Positions 1 through 7,265 of a stretch of DNA of 15,229 nucleotides are shown one piece after another (position 1 is the first letter of the stretch; each line of letters starts with the position of its first letter). Location of the stretch: NCBI GenBank assembly GCA_964542875.1, contig CAZIWA010000130.1:1-15229 (forward strand). Direction: 5' to 3'. This stretch comes from CAZGOM01 sp964542875. GTDB lineage: Bacteria > Planctomycetota > Phycisphaerae > Phycisphaerales > Phycisphaeraceae. A model generated the notes under the pieces. The model had not been told where the DNA came from. It ran no database searches and was given only the letters and a program-made list of their open reading frames with translations. The translations under genes and the position numbers were made by a program.

Positions 1-947
1 AGTTCGAGCTTGAGGTTGATGCCTTCGCGGTCTTCGAGGCCTGCGGCCCAGAGGCGCCAGGGGATGGCTTGTTCCCAGGTGAGGGGGATGGGATCGCCGG
101 TTTCGCGTTCGAGGAAGGCGCGGCCGGTGTCGCAGATTTTCTTCAGGAGGGTGCGCCAGCCCGCATAGATGATGAAGGTGTCGGCTTCGGGGGTTTTGAT
201 GGCTTCGGAGGAATCCAGGTCGTTGTAAACGACGGGTTCGGCGCCCAGGAGCGCGGCGCAAAGCTCGCGGTCGATGGGGTCGGGCAGGCGGGGTGTCTGG
301 CGCGAGGAGATGCGGTAGCGGCGGGGGCGCGTCCAGCCGGCGCTGGTGGATTCACGCTGGCGCAGGCAGACGACCAACGCGCCGTGCATGGCGGATTGCT
401 CGGTGCTGACGCAGTAGCAGAGCTGCTTTTGGGCGAGGTTGATGCCGGCGTCGGCGTTGGGGTCGGGCTCGTTTGGGCGAAGGAGGGAGAGGCGGCTGCT
501 CCAGGCGGGCTCGCTGTGGCGCTGGGTGGGGGCCGAGCCGTCCTTCTTCTTGGCCTTGGGCATCCGGTTGGTGCCGGCATCGTCGGACTCAGGCTGGGAT
601 TGGCCGGCGGATGTTTTTTCGATTTCGGGCTCGTCGGCAGGCTGGGCCGCGGGCTGGCCGGCGGTTTTGGCCTGGCCGTAGGCGGACTGGCCCAATTCCA
701 GCAGGGTGGCCCAGATGTGCTTGCAGTAAACGCCGGAACGGAAGACCGGGCACGTGCATTGCACGGTGGAACCGGCCTGGTGGCCCATGACGATCACGTT
801 GTAAGACTGTGAGCCCTTGACGAGCGCGCGCGCGACTTCGCCCTTTTGAGGGGGTTGAAGCTTGACACGGCCCTCGCGTTGATAGGCTCTTCCCTTGGCA
901 CGGATGGCGCTCTGAAAGTATGGCGCCCAACTCGTAATCGTCGTCAT
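1..947 (-). CDS. SWIM zinc-finger protein, N-terminal part (probable SNF2-type helicase), truncated by window edge
   Basis: I translated this from the minus strand; the frame stays open for 315 codons and leaves the window without a stop. Residues 64-77 read C-T-C-x8-C-K-H, a complete SWIM zinc-binding motif (CxC...CxH), inside TVQCTCPVFRSGVYCKHIWA. A charged, low-complexity Q/P/K-rich linker follows (about 88-145). Next is a segment with RPRRYRISSRQTPRLPDPID (209-228) and a moderately conserved-looking stretch to residue 315. SWIM domains bind DNA or protein, and in planctomycetes an N-terminal SWIM is commonly followed by an SNF2/DEAD-like helicase core. That core would lie beyond the window edge, so the helicase assignment is inference. 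The ATG at 947 is preceded by GGTGGGGAG at a workable distance. The gene is rich in C-ending codons. It sits 89 bp downstream of ychF on the same strand. Confidence 0.8.
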   Translation of the reverse strand, partial: MTTITSWAPYFQSAIRAKGRAYQREGRVKLQPPQKGEVARALVKGSQSYNVIVMGHQAGSTVQCTCPVFRSGVYCKHIWATLLELGQSAYGQAKTAGQPAAQPADEPEIEKTSAGQSQPESDDAGTNRMPKAKKKDGSAPTQRHSEPAWSSRLSLLRPNEPDPNADAGINLAQKQLCYCVSTEQSAMHGALVVCLRQRESTSAGWTRPRRYRISSRQTPRLPDPIDRELCAALLGAEPVVYNDLDSSEAIKTPEADTFIIYAGWRTLLKKICDTGRAFLERETGDPIPLTWEQAIPWRLWAAGLEDREGINLKLE

Positions 948-987
948 GCGGCTCCCCACCTGGGTCAATCAAACAGGCCAAACCCCT

Positions 988-1015
988 AGACTACCTAAAC
1001 GGTTTGGCTGGTCAA
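988..1015 (-). promoter_or_regulatory. Possible sigma70-like promoter for the SWIM gene
   Basis: Read on the minus strand, TTGACC (1010-1015) and TAGTCT (988-993) are separated by 16 bp and lie about 40 bp upstream of the ATG at 947. The -35 is a good match; the -10 keeps only the T, A and final T. A stem, GCCAAACC/GGTTTGGC (977-984 with 1001-1008), overlaps the same stretch. It could be an operator, or a weak terminator for ychF, although no T-tract follows it. Confidence 0.3.
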
Positions 1016-1036
1016 TAGCGGACTTTGAACGTTAAA

Positions 1037-2131
<1,095 letters not shown>

Positions 2132-2225
2132 GGCGTATCCTAAATGAGTGCAGGGAGGGCCCCGAAAAAGGCGCTCCATGCTACCCCAATACCGAAGAAT
2201 TCACCACATGGGCTGTAACTGGGGC

Positions 2226-2255
2226 TTGAATTGAGCTGGGGTGGGGCTCTATGAT
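2226..2255 (+). promoter_or_regulatory. Probable sigma70-like promoter for the gene at 2396
   Basis: TTGAAT (2226-2231) and TATGAT (2250-2255) are separated by 18 bp. The -10 matches the consensus at five of six positions and the -35 at four. Transcription would start near 2262, giving a leader of about 134 nt that contains the palindrome at 2333-2354. Confidence 0.45.
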
Positions 2256-2332
2256 GTTATGGAACCGGTGGGAGCATGGTGCGTCTGAAGCTGTAAGAAC
2301 ATTTCAGCCGGTCGTCAGGTTCCAACAAAGTG

Positions 2333-2354
2333 GTTCAATCGAAGTCGATTGAAC
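2333..2354. promoter_or_regulatory. Perfect 22-bp palindrome in the leader of the gene at 2396 (operator or RNA hairpin)
   Basis: The left arm GTTCAATCGA (2333-2342) and right arm TCGATTGAAC (2345-2354) are exact reverse complements around a 2-bp AG centre. The element ends 41 bp before the start codon and lies downstream of the predicted promoter. It could be the binding site of a dimeric regulator or, in RNA, a stem-loop in the leader. There is no T-tract after it, so an intrinsic terminator is unlikely. Confidence 0.6.
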
Positions 2355-2395
2355 AAAGGCCGGTAGGTCTCTCTTTTCCGGGAGGGCTTTGTCAT

Positions 2396-2851
2396 ATGCG
2401 ACAGCATGGTGGAATGATTCAAGGTCTGGCGCTTTTCGCCCTGGCGCTTACGCTGGGCGTGGGTGCGCTGGTCATCTTCAGCCGGCACCAGGCGCAGGCA
2501 ATGGCACCGACGCAACAGGCTTACGCATACAAGATGCAGGAGAGCGATGCCAAGCGGCTGATTCAAGCCGGGCAGCAGCTTAGCCGCGGGGATTCGCTTG
2601 AGCAGGCTTTGGAGCGGCTCGGGAAGCCCAATACGACATTGAATGTGCGGCAGACGCAGACGACCGGTGAGATCGGCGTGACGCAGGAGATGTACTACAT
2701 CCTGGCGAGCCGCGGGCCGATTGTGCCGTATACGCCTCACACGGGGGATACGGCGGTGATCGTCGGCATCGGGCCGGACAAGAAGGTGTCGTATATCAAG
2801 TTCGTGAACATCACGGGAGCGATTCCCGGGTTCCGGAGCGATCAGAGCTGA
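2396..2851 (+). CDS. Small membrane-anchored protein, uncharacterised (weak BamE/SmpA-like pattern)
   Basis: This is a 151-residue protein with one hydrophobic segment near the N-terminus (about 8-29, MIQGLALFALALTLGVGALV) that looks like an uncleaved anchor or signal. A soluble domain follows, with no lipobox cysteine. The soluble part contains SRGDSLEQALERLGKPNT (63-80), which recalls the G-x-S/T...V...LG-x-P helix-turn of SmpA/BamE-like domains. It then has QEMYYILA and VIVGIGPDKKVSYIKFVN, which look like beta strands. That resemblance is my reading of the pattern and is weak. The ATG at 2396 was chosen because GGAGGG lies 9-10 bp upstream; an in-frame GTG at 2330 would run through the palindrome and has no ribosome site. 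The gene converges with the gene ending at 2884, only 32 bp away, with no clear terminator between them. Confidence 0.75.
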   Translation: MRQHGGMIQGLALFALALTLGVGALVIFSRHQAQAMAPTQQAYAYKMQESDAKRLIQAGQQLSRGDSLEQALERLGKPNTTLNVRQTQTTGEIGVTQEMYYILASRGPIVPYTPHTGDTAVIVGIGPDKKVSYIKFVNITGAIPGFRSDQS

Positions 2852-2883
2852 AGAAGGGCGCGGGGCTCTGGTCTGGGGTTCGG

Positions 2884-3420
2884 TCAGAGTTTGGTTTCCA
2901 GGGGCCGGGAAGGTCTTGAGGGTTTATCCGACAATTCAACGATGGATTCGCCGCGGTAGCGTTGGCCGATGTGGTTTTGGGCAATGTAATAGCAGAGCAT
3001 GCGGCCGGTGTAGAGCCTGTGGGTGCCAACCCAATCGATGGTGTCGATGGCGATGCGACCTGGCTCCAGCAGGGCGTCGGGACAGTTGTACCACTGCGCG
3101 AAGTCCTTGCCGGTGAAGGGTTTACCTGTGGTGGTGCCAAAGACCCAGCCGTCGCCACGATCGATGAAGGCTCCGAACTCGGTGACGGTTAAACGCTCAC
3201 GGATGGCGGTGACGCAGGTTTGAAATTCCCAGGTGTACGCGCAGCCGCTGGCGCCATTGGCGCGGGCATGCACAACGGTGGGGGCATGGACGACATCCAA
3301 CCCGATGGGAAGCTGCTGAATGCGCTCAAGCTGAAGGACTTTGATCGGCACGGGCTGGCCGGGAGCCCTGCTTTGGCTAAAGCCGGAGAAGAGGCGGGTG
3401 ATGAAGGAGGGGAAGGGCAT
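2884..3420 (-). CDS. Uncharacterised 178-residue protein, second gene after the YdjY-domain gene
   Basis: I do not recognise a characterised family. The protein is soluble-looking with no convincing signal peptide or membrane helix. Residues 60-140 hold compact motifs that look conserved: YTWEFQTCVTAIRERLTVTE, FGAFIDRGDGWVFGT, KPFTGKDFAQWYNCPDALLE and YTGRMLCYYIA. They suggest a small alpha/beta domain. I have the impression of similar uncharacterised planctomycete proteins with F-T-x-E-D-F-A-x-W-Y-x-C-P, but cannot check it. The start at 3420 lies 11 bp after the stop of the YdjY-domain gene and has no Shine-Dalgarno motif, so translation is probably coupled to the upstream gene. The C-terminus (PSRPSRPLETKL) is basic and disordered-looking. 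Confidence 0.8.
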   Translation of the reverse strand: MPFPSFITRLFSGFSQSRAPGQPVPIKVLQLERIQQLPIGLDVVHAPTVVHARANGASGCAYTWEFQTCVTAIRERLTVTEFGAFIDRGDGWVFGTTTGKPFTGKDFAQWYNCPDALLEPGRIAIDTIDWVGTHRLYTGRMLCYYIAQNHIGQRYRGESIVELSDKPSRPSRPLETKL

Positions 3421-3431
3421 TGGGGGGAGGT

Positions 3432-4187
3432 TTACTTGGCCGCCTGGAGGCGGATGGTGACTTTGGTGTCTTTGGCGGGAATGGCTGTGGGGTTAACGGC
3501 GAAATGGTCGTTGCCGTCTTTGCTGGTGTTGTTGTTGGCACGGGTGAGGAGGTCGTCGCCGAAGTTGACCAGGGAAAGGACGGCGCCGGAAGCGTCGGCG
3601 TAGTAGATCTTGTCTTTGCCCTCAGTGCCGATGCGGGAGCCGGCGAAGAGCCAGATGTCGTTATCGAGGGGTTTTTGCGAAGGGACGTCGAGAATCCACT
3701 GGTTTGCACCGACCTGGACCTCCTTGCCCTCTTTTTCGTAAATGAGCGTGACTTTGACCCTTGCGCCCGACGCGGGGACGACCTGGACGGGCTTGTCCGG
3801 CCCCTGGCTGACCCACTGCATGGGGCTGCCGGGCTCCAGGCCAATCATGAGGAGCGCCAGATGGATGTGCGTGGGCCGGGCGCTGACGGTGAGGATGGAT
3901 TCATATTCCCGGGTGCCCTTGGTGCAGGCGAGGAGCTCCAGCCATTTGGCGTCGGGAGTGGCGACGACGGCCTGGAGATCGACGGTTTTGTTTTTCAGAT
4001 CGACGGTGATCCCGGGGAGCTTGTCGGCCAGGCCGGCGAGCTTTGAGGCGTCGGAGGGTTGGGTGGCTGCGGGGGCCGTGGCGGGCTGAGTGGAGGCTGG
4101 CTGCGTGGAAGCAATGTCGTCGGCGAGAAGCAGCGCGCCTAGAAGGCCAGAGAGGGCGAGGGCACAAAAGTAAGTCGCGTGCTTCAT
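3432..4187 (-). CDS. Exported YdjY-domain protein
   Basis: This is a 251-residue protein with an N-terminal signal peptide (about 1-22, hydrophobic ALALSGLLGALLL). A low-complexity linker follows (TQPASTQPATAPAATQP, 28-44), of a kind I associate with Phycisphaerae exported proteins. The rest matches the YdjY pattern as I know it: K-TVDLQAVV (67-75), LELLACTKGTREYESILTVS (83-102), HIHLALLMIGLEPGSPMQW (107-125), VKVTLIYEKEGKE (145-157), QWILDV (163-168), WLFAGSRI (179-186) and a C-terminal VTIRLQ strand. YdjY-domain proteins are common in planctomycetes but have no established function. Placement in the periplasm or outside the cell is inferred from the signal peptide. The ATG at 4187 has no clear ribosome site. 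The gene is divergent from mscS across 73 bp and leads a two-gene unit with the 178-residue protein. Confidence 0.85.
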   Translation of the reverse strand: MKHATYFCALALSGLLGALLLADDIASTQPASTQPATAPAATQPSDASKLAGLADKLPGITVDLKNKTVDLQAVVATPDAKWLELLACTKGTREYESILTVSARPTHIHLALLMIGLEPGSPMQWVSQGPDKPVQVVPASGARVKVTLIYEKEGKEVQVGANQWILDVPSQKPLDNDIWLFAGSRIGTEGKDKIYYADASGAVLSLVNFGDDLLTRANNNTSKDGNDHFAVNPTAIPAKDTKVTIRLQAAK

Positions 4188-4260
4188 GGGTTACATGCTA
4201 AATTAACGTGACCAGGCACGCAGGCGAATTTTGCGGGCCGGATACAAGGAAGTTACAGGC
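4188..4260. promoter_or_regulatory. Short divergent intergenic region, YdjY-domain gene / MscS channel
   Basis: These 73 bp must hold the promoters of both divergent genes unless one is leaderless. The part next to the YdjY gene is AT-rich (minus strand TTAATTTAGCAT), a plausible -10 region for that gene. On the plus strand AGGAAG (4247-4252) is a good ribosome site 8 bp before the mscS ATG. I could not define a convincing -35/-10 pair for mscS. Confidence 0.35.
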
Positions 4261-5991
4261 ATGAATTTCAAGCGCTTGGCCCTGGCGGTGGTGTTTGTTT
4301 TGTGCGCGCTGATGGCCGGGGGAGTGGGTGAGGTGGCGCAGGCGCAGGAGACGCAGCCCGCAGAGCAGGCGGCGCAGCAGCGCCAGGTGCCGGTGGGGAT
4401 GGAGAGCCCCCGGGACACGATGTTCACGTTCCTGAAGGCGATGGAGCGGGTGCGCAACAGCGACGACCGGGCCGGGCTGGACGCCGCGGCATGCCTTGCG
4501 CCGTCGGAATCCAAGGTAGACAGACAGGTGCTGGCGGAGCAACTGCTGGCGATCCTGGACCGGATCGGCGAGGTGAAGGCCGGCGATCTGCCTGATGCGG
4601 GGGAAGTGGCCCGGACGAACATCGAAAAGTATCGGTACTTTCCCAGGAATAAATCCCATGATTGGCTGAAGCAAAAGATTCCCGCGAGCGTGGACCCGCG
4701 AATCACGCTGGAGAAGGATGCGACGGGGAAGTGGCTGTTTTCAACGCAGACGGTGGACAATATCGGGAAGCTTTATGACGCGGTGCGGGATGTGCCGCCT
4801 CGGTATGTGGCGGATGACGGACGGATGGTGACACTGCTGGGGCCGAGCATCACCCGGACGAGCTGGGTGGGTTGGGGCCTGCTGCTGGCGGGCATCCTGG
4901 CTGGGGTGGTGGTGGGCAAGGTGGTGCAGGCAGTGCTCTCGAAATTCGGGCAGACCATGCGCGACCGGGGCGCGGTGCTCAGAGGAATCGCGGTGCAGAA
5001 TACGGCGGCCCCGGCGAGCCTGGTGGTGGTTGCCATCGGCATGTCGGTGGGAATGCAGTTTATTTACATCGAGCCGAAGCTGACGGACGTGACGGACTCG
5101 GCCATGCTTTTTGTCTACATCGTGGCGGTTGGCTGGCTGGCGTACAACCTGGTGGATGTGCTGGACGCCATCATGCGCAAGCTGGCGGAGAAGACGGAGA
5201 ACAAACTGGATGACCAGGTGGTTCCGCTGGTGCGCAAGACGCTGCGGATTTTCCTGGTGATCGTGTTTCTGCTGGTGATTGCGCAGAATGTGTTCGGGAT
5301 GGATATCACGGGCTGGCTGGCGGGGCTGGGCATCGCCGGGCTGGCTATTTCGCTGGCCGCGCAAGACTCGATCCGAAACCTGTTCGGCTCTGTGACGGTG
5401 TTTTTTGACCGGCCGTTCATGGTGGGGGACTGGGTGAAGATCGGCGCGACGGAAGGGGAGATCGAAGAAGTGGGGTTCCGGTCGACGCGCATCCGGACGT
5501 TTGACGATTCCCAGGTGACGCTGCCGAATGCGAACCTGATCAACGCGGAAGTGAACAACTTCGGAAGCAGGCGGTTTCGGCGGTGGCGGTCGTTCATCAA
5601 TGTGAGGAACGATACGACGCCTCAACAGCTTTTGGCATTCACCGCGGGGGTGAGGGAATTGATCCGAAACCATCCGTACACCCGGAAGGAAGGGTACGAC
5701 GTGTGGGTAAACAACTTTGTAGGCGGTGCGTTTGAGGTGGTGGTTTCGGTCGGGTTTGAGGTGGTGGACGGAACGACGGAATACCGCGAGCGCGAGCGGC
5801 TGGTGCTGGACATCATGCGGCTGGCGCGGGCGCTGGATGTATACCTCCCCGGGCAGACGCCGGGGTCTGCTTTTGATGCGGGTGCGCAAGAGGCAGCGGC
5901 AAGGACCAAGGGCGTGGAGGCGGCACGGGCGATTTCTCCCGCAGGTGCATGGGAGCACAAACCCGAGCCCCGCAGGCTGCCGGAGTTGTGA
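4261..5991 (+). CDS. MscS-family mechanosensitive ion channel
   Basis: This is a 576-residue protein, larger than E. coli MscS (286). It has a signal peptide (about 1-28, ending AQAQ), a soluble N-terminal domain (about 30-195) and then membrane helices near 201-222, 251-268, 280-302 and 330-347. The pore helix with its Gly/Ala packing face runs 349-383 (TGWLAGLGIAGLAISLAAQD). The canonical MscS beta domain follows: FFDRPFMVGDWVKIG, EGEIEEVGFRSTRIRTFDDS, VTLPNANLINAEVNNF. A C-terminal alpha/beta domain extends to about 535. The channel opens under membrane tension and releases solutes on hypo-osmotic shock; that is family knowledge. AGGAAG 8 bp upstream fixes the ATG at 4261. Its codons are strongly G-ending. 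The last 17 or so residues and the stop lie inside the 55-bp segment repeated across the assembly gap, so the extreme C-terminus is the least certain part. Confidence 0.95.
   Translation: MNFKRLALAVVFVLCALMAGGVGEVAQAQETQPAEQAAQQRQVPVGMESPRDTMFTFLKAMERVRNSDDRAGLDAAACLAPSESKVDRQVLAEQLLAILDRIGEVKAGDLPDAGEVARTNIEKYRYFPRNKSHDWLKQKIPASVDPRITLEKDATGKWLFSTQTVDNIGKLYDAVRDVPPRYVADDGRMVTLLGPSITRTSWVGWGLLLAGILAGVVVGKVVQAVLSKFGQTMRDRGAVLRGIAVQNTAAPASLVVVAIGMSVGMQFIYIEPKLTDVTDSAMLFVYIVAVGWLAYNLVDVLDAIMRKLAEKTENKLDDQVVPLVRKTLRIFLVIVFLLVIAQNVFGMDITGWLAGLGIAGLAISLAAQDSIRNLFGSVTVFFDRPFMVGDWVKIGATEGEIEEVGFRSTRIRTFDDSQVTLPNANLINAEVNNFGSRRFRRWRSFINVRNDTTPQQLLAFTAGVRELIRNHPYTRKEGYDVWVNNFVGGAFEVVVSVGFEVVDGTTEYRERERLVLDIMRLARALDVYLPGQTPGSAFDAGAQEAAARTKGVEAARAISPAGAWEHKPEPRRLPEL
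5937..5991. repeat. Left copy of the 55-bp duplication flanking the gap
   Basis: These 55 bases end exactly at the first N and are identical to 6092-6146. They encode the last residues and stop of the MscS channel. Being flush to the gap suggests that two overlapping contig ends were not merged. Confidence 0.95.
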
Positions 5992-6091
5992 NNNNNNNNN
6001 NNNNNNNNNNNNNNNNNNNNNNNNNNNNNNNNNNNNNNNNNNNNNNNNNNNNNNNNNNNNNNNNNNNNNNNNNNNNNNNNNNNNNNNNNNN
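5992..6091. other. Assembly gap of exactly 100 N
   Basis: The run of N is exactly 100 bases, a common default scaffold spacer. Because both sides carry the same 55 bases, the true gap may be of zero or negative length. Nothing should be inferred from reading frames that cross it. Confidence 0.97.
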
Positions 6092-6146
6092 TCCCGCAGG
6101 TGCATGGGAGCACAAACCCGAGCCCCGCAGGCTGCCGGAGTTGTGA
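6092..6146. repeat. Right copy of the 55-bp duplication flanking the gap
   Basis: Starts at the first base after the N run and is identical to 5937-5991, including the TGA stop. Collapsing the two copies would join the mscS stop directly to the sequence at 6147. Confidence 0.95.
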
Positions 6147-6461
6147 ATGCTTACGAAGAAGGCGGCATGCACGCGATTTTGAGTTGTTGCGTAAGAGGTG
6201 GGTGCAGGCGGCCTTGGCCCCATGATCGGTGGATGGGCAGAAGGGAAGATGCGGATTTTTAACCGCGAAGGCGCGAAGTTCAGAGGCGGAAAAGCAGAGG
6301 CGGGAAAGGTGAAGATTCGAGTAGATGGAGTAGGGTCGTTACGGGTTGGCTGGCCTGGGCGTGTGCAAGCGTGTTTCTTATTGCTGTGAAACGTATTGAC
6401 CTTCACCCCGTCCGAGAGGGGGCCGGAAAGAGCAGAAGGGCATTTTTTAATGGCCGCCGGT
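6147..6461. other. Gene-free spacer with repeat-like fragments
   Basis: No credible gene is seen on either strand. The spacer holds a motif of the form AACCGCGAAGGCGCGAAG (6261-6278), which resembles degenerate intergenic repeats seen in many GC-rich bacteria. It also holds a shortened copy of the GAGAGGGGGCCGGAAAGAGC element (6399-6433). No T-tailed hairpin was found that would end mscS, or on the other strand the zinc-ribbon operon. Confidence 0.6.
6399..6433. repeat. Dispersed repeat, short form (copy A)
   Basis: Bases 6414-6433 (GAGAGGGGGCCGGAAAGAGC) are identical to 13243-13262. The upstream TTCACCCCG resembles CTCACCCCA of the other copy. The CCCTCTCC arm and loop present in copy B are missing here, so this copy cannot form the 8-bp hairpin. 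It lies just downstream of the zinc-ribbon operon. Confidence 0.65.
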
Positions 6462-7265
6462 CTAATTTTCGAGCTTTTCTTCCCAGGCGGGTTTTGAAAT
6501 GAGCCATGCACCGGCACCTGTGAGGGTGGCGGTGAGCGTGGTGCCGGCGATGAAGGTGACGAGGATGAGCTTTTCAAAGGAGTAGATGCCGATCTTGCCG
6601 GTGAGGGAGAGGGCGATGGTGGTGGCCATGGCGATAACAAAGAGAAGCGACGCGCCCGCGGCAAGAGACAGGAGGGTGAGAGAGGCGAAGTGGCCGCGGG
6701 CTTTGGCGCGGTGGCGCAGACCGTAAAACAAGGTGGACCAGAGGATGGAGCGGGTGAGGAAGTAACCGCAGGCGATGACGATGATGAAAAGGCCGGTGCG
6801 CTTGATGAGCGAGCCGATCACGATGAGGCCGATGATGAAGGGCCAGGCGATGATGAGATTCCAGAGCCAGTGAGCGATTTCAAGAATGGGGTATTTCTTG
6901 AGAAGGCCTGGGGTTTGGGCGACGGACATGGCGCCACGGAGGCCCAGGCTGGCGACAAGTTCTAAGACGATGGCCAGAAGCAGAAAGAATCCGCCGCCCC
7001 AGTTTGGGCGGAAGGTGGCGATGAAGAGGCAGAAGTTCCGGGCGAGGATGAGGACGCAGACGCCGGTGAGGCTTTGCGTGGCGACGCCGGCAACGGCCTC
7101 CTCGGCGATCCAGGCCCTGCGCGAAAGCGCCACCGAGTGACGGCACTCGGGGCACTGGCCGTCGCGGTGAACGCCGATGAGCTGATAGCTGCACTTCTGG
7201 CATCGGAGGTTGATGCGCTGGAAGTCGGGGGAGGTGTCGGACATGTCACGGTAATCGTCGGTCAT
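6462..7265 (-). CDS. Zinc-ribbon multi-pass membrane protein E (fifth and last gene of the array)
   Basis: This is a 267-residue protein. An N-terminal zinc ribbon has Cys 22, 25, 38 and 41 (CQKC-x12-CPEC, with the Y-x-L-x-G core YQLIG). About six hydrophobic helices follow near 65-84, 91-110, 131-153, 157-180, 193-221 and 231-256. It shares ARNFCLFIA (first helix) and TRSILW (fourth helix) with equivalent positions in proteins B and C, so the three form one subfamily. No enzymatic motif is seen. The ribbon is probably cytoplasmic, binding zinc and perhaps a partner protein; that is inference. I chose the ATG at 7265 because it overlaps the stop of gene D as ATGA. A later ATG at 7244 is possible and would still keep the zinc ribbon. 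There is no Shine-Dalgarno motif, which fits coupled translation. Function unknown. Confidence 0.85.
   Translation of the reverse strand: MTDDYRDMSDTSPDFQRINLRCQKCSYQLIGVHRDGQCPECRHSVALSRRAWIAEEAVAGVATQSLTGVCVLILARNFCLFIATFRPNWGGGFFLLLAIVLELVASLGLRGAMSVAQTPGLLKKYPILEIAHWLWNLIIAWPFIIGLIVIGSLIKRTGLFIIVIACGYFLTRSILWSTLFYGLRHRAKARGHFASLTLLSLAAGASLLFVIAMATTIALSLTGKIGIYSFEKLILVTFIAGTTLTATLTGAGAWLISKPAWEEKLEN

Noticed and set aside
69..812. 247-residue plus-strand frame
   Set aside because: Gly/Ala-rich antisense shadow of the SWIM protein, whose minus-strand frame carries a complete CxC...CxH motif.
977..1008. Stem GCCAAACC/GGTTTGGC as terminator of ychF
   Set aside because: The loop is 16 nt and no T-tract follows on the minus strand; it overlaps a plausible promoter instead.
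3420..4046. 208-residue plus-strand frame
   Set aside because: Antisense of the YdjY-domain gene; acidic, Gly-rich composition typical of shadow frames in GC-rich DNA.
4741..6105. Long minus-strand frames crossing the N gap
   Set aside because: They are antisense to the MscS channel and read through the 100 N, so their length is artificial.
6147..6182. ATG directly after the repeated mscS stop, encoding an 11-residue peptide
   Set aside because: Too short, no ribosome site, and its position depends on the gap join.
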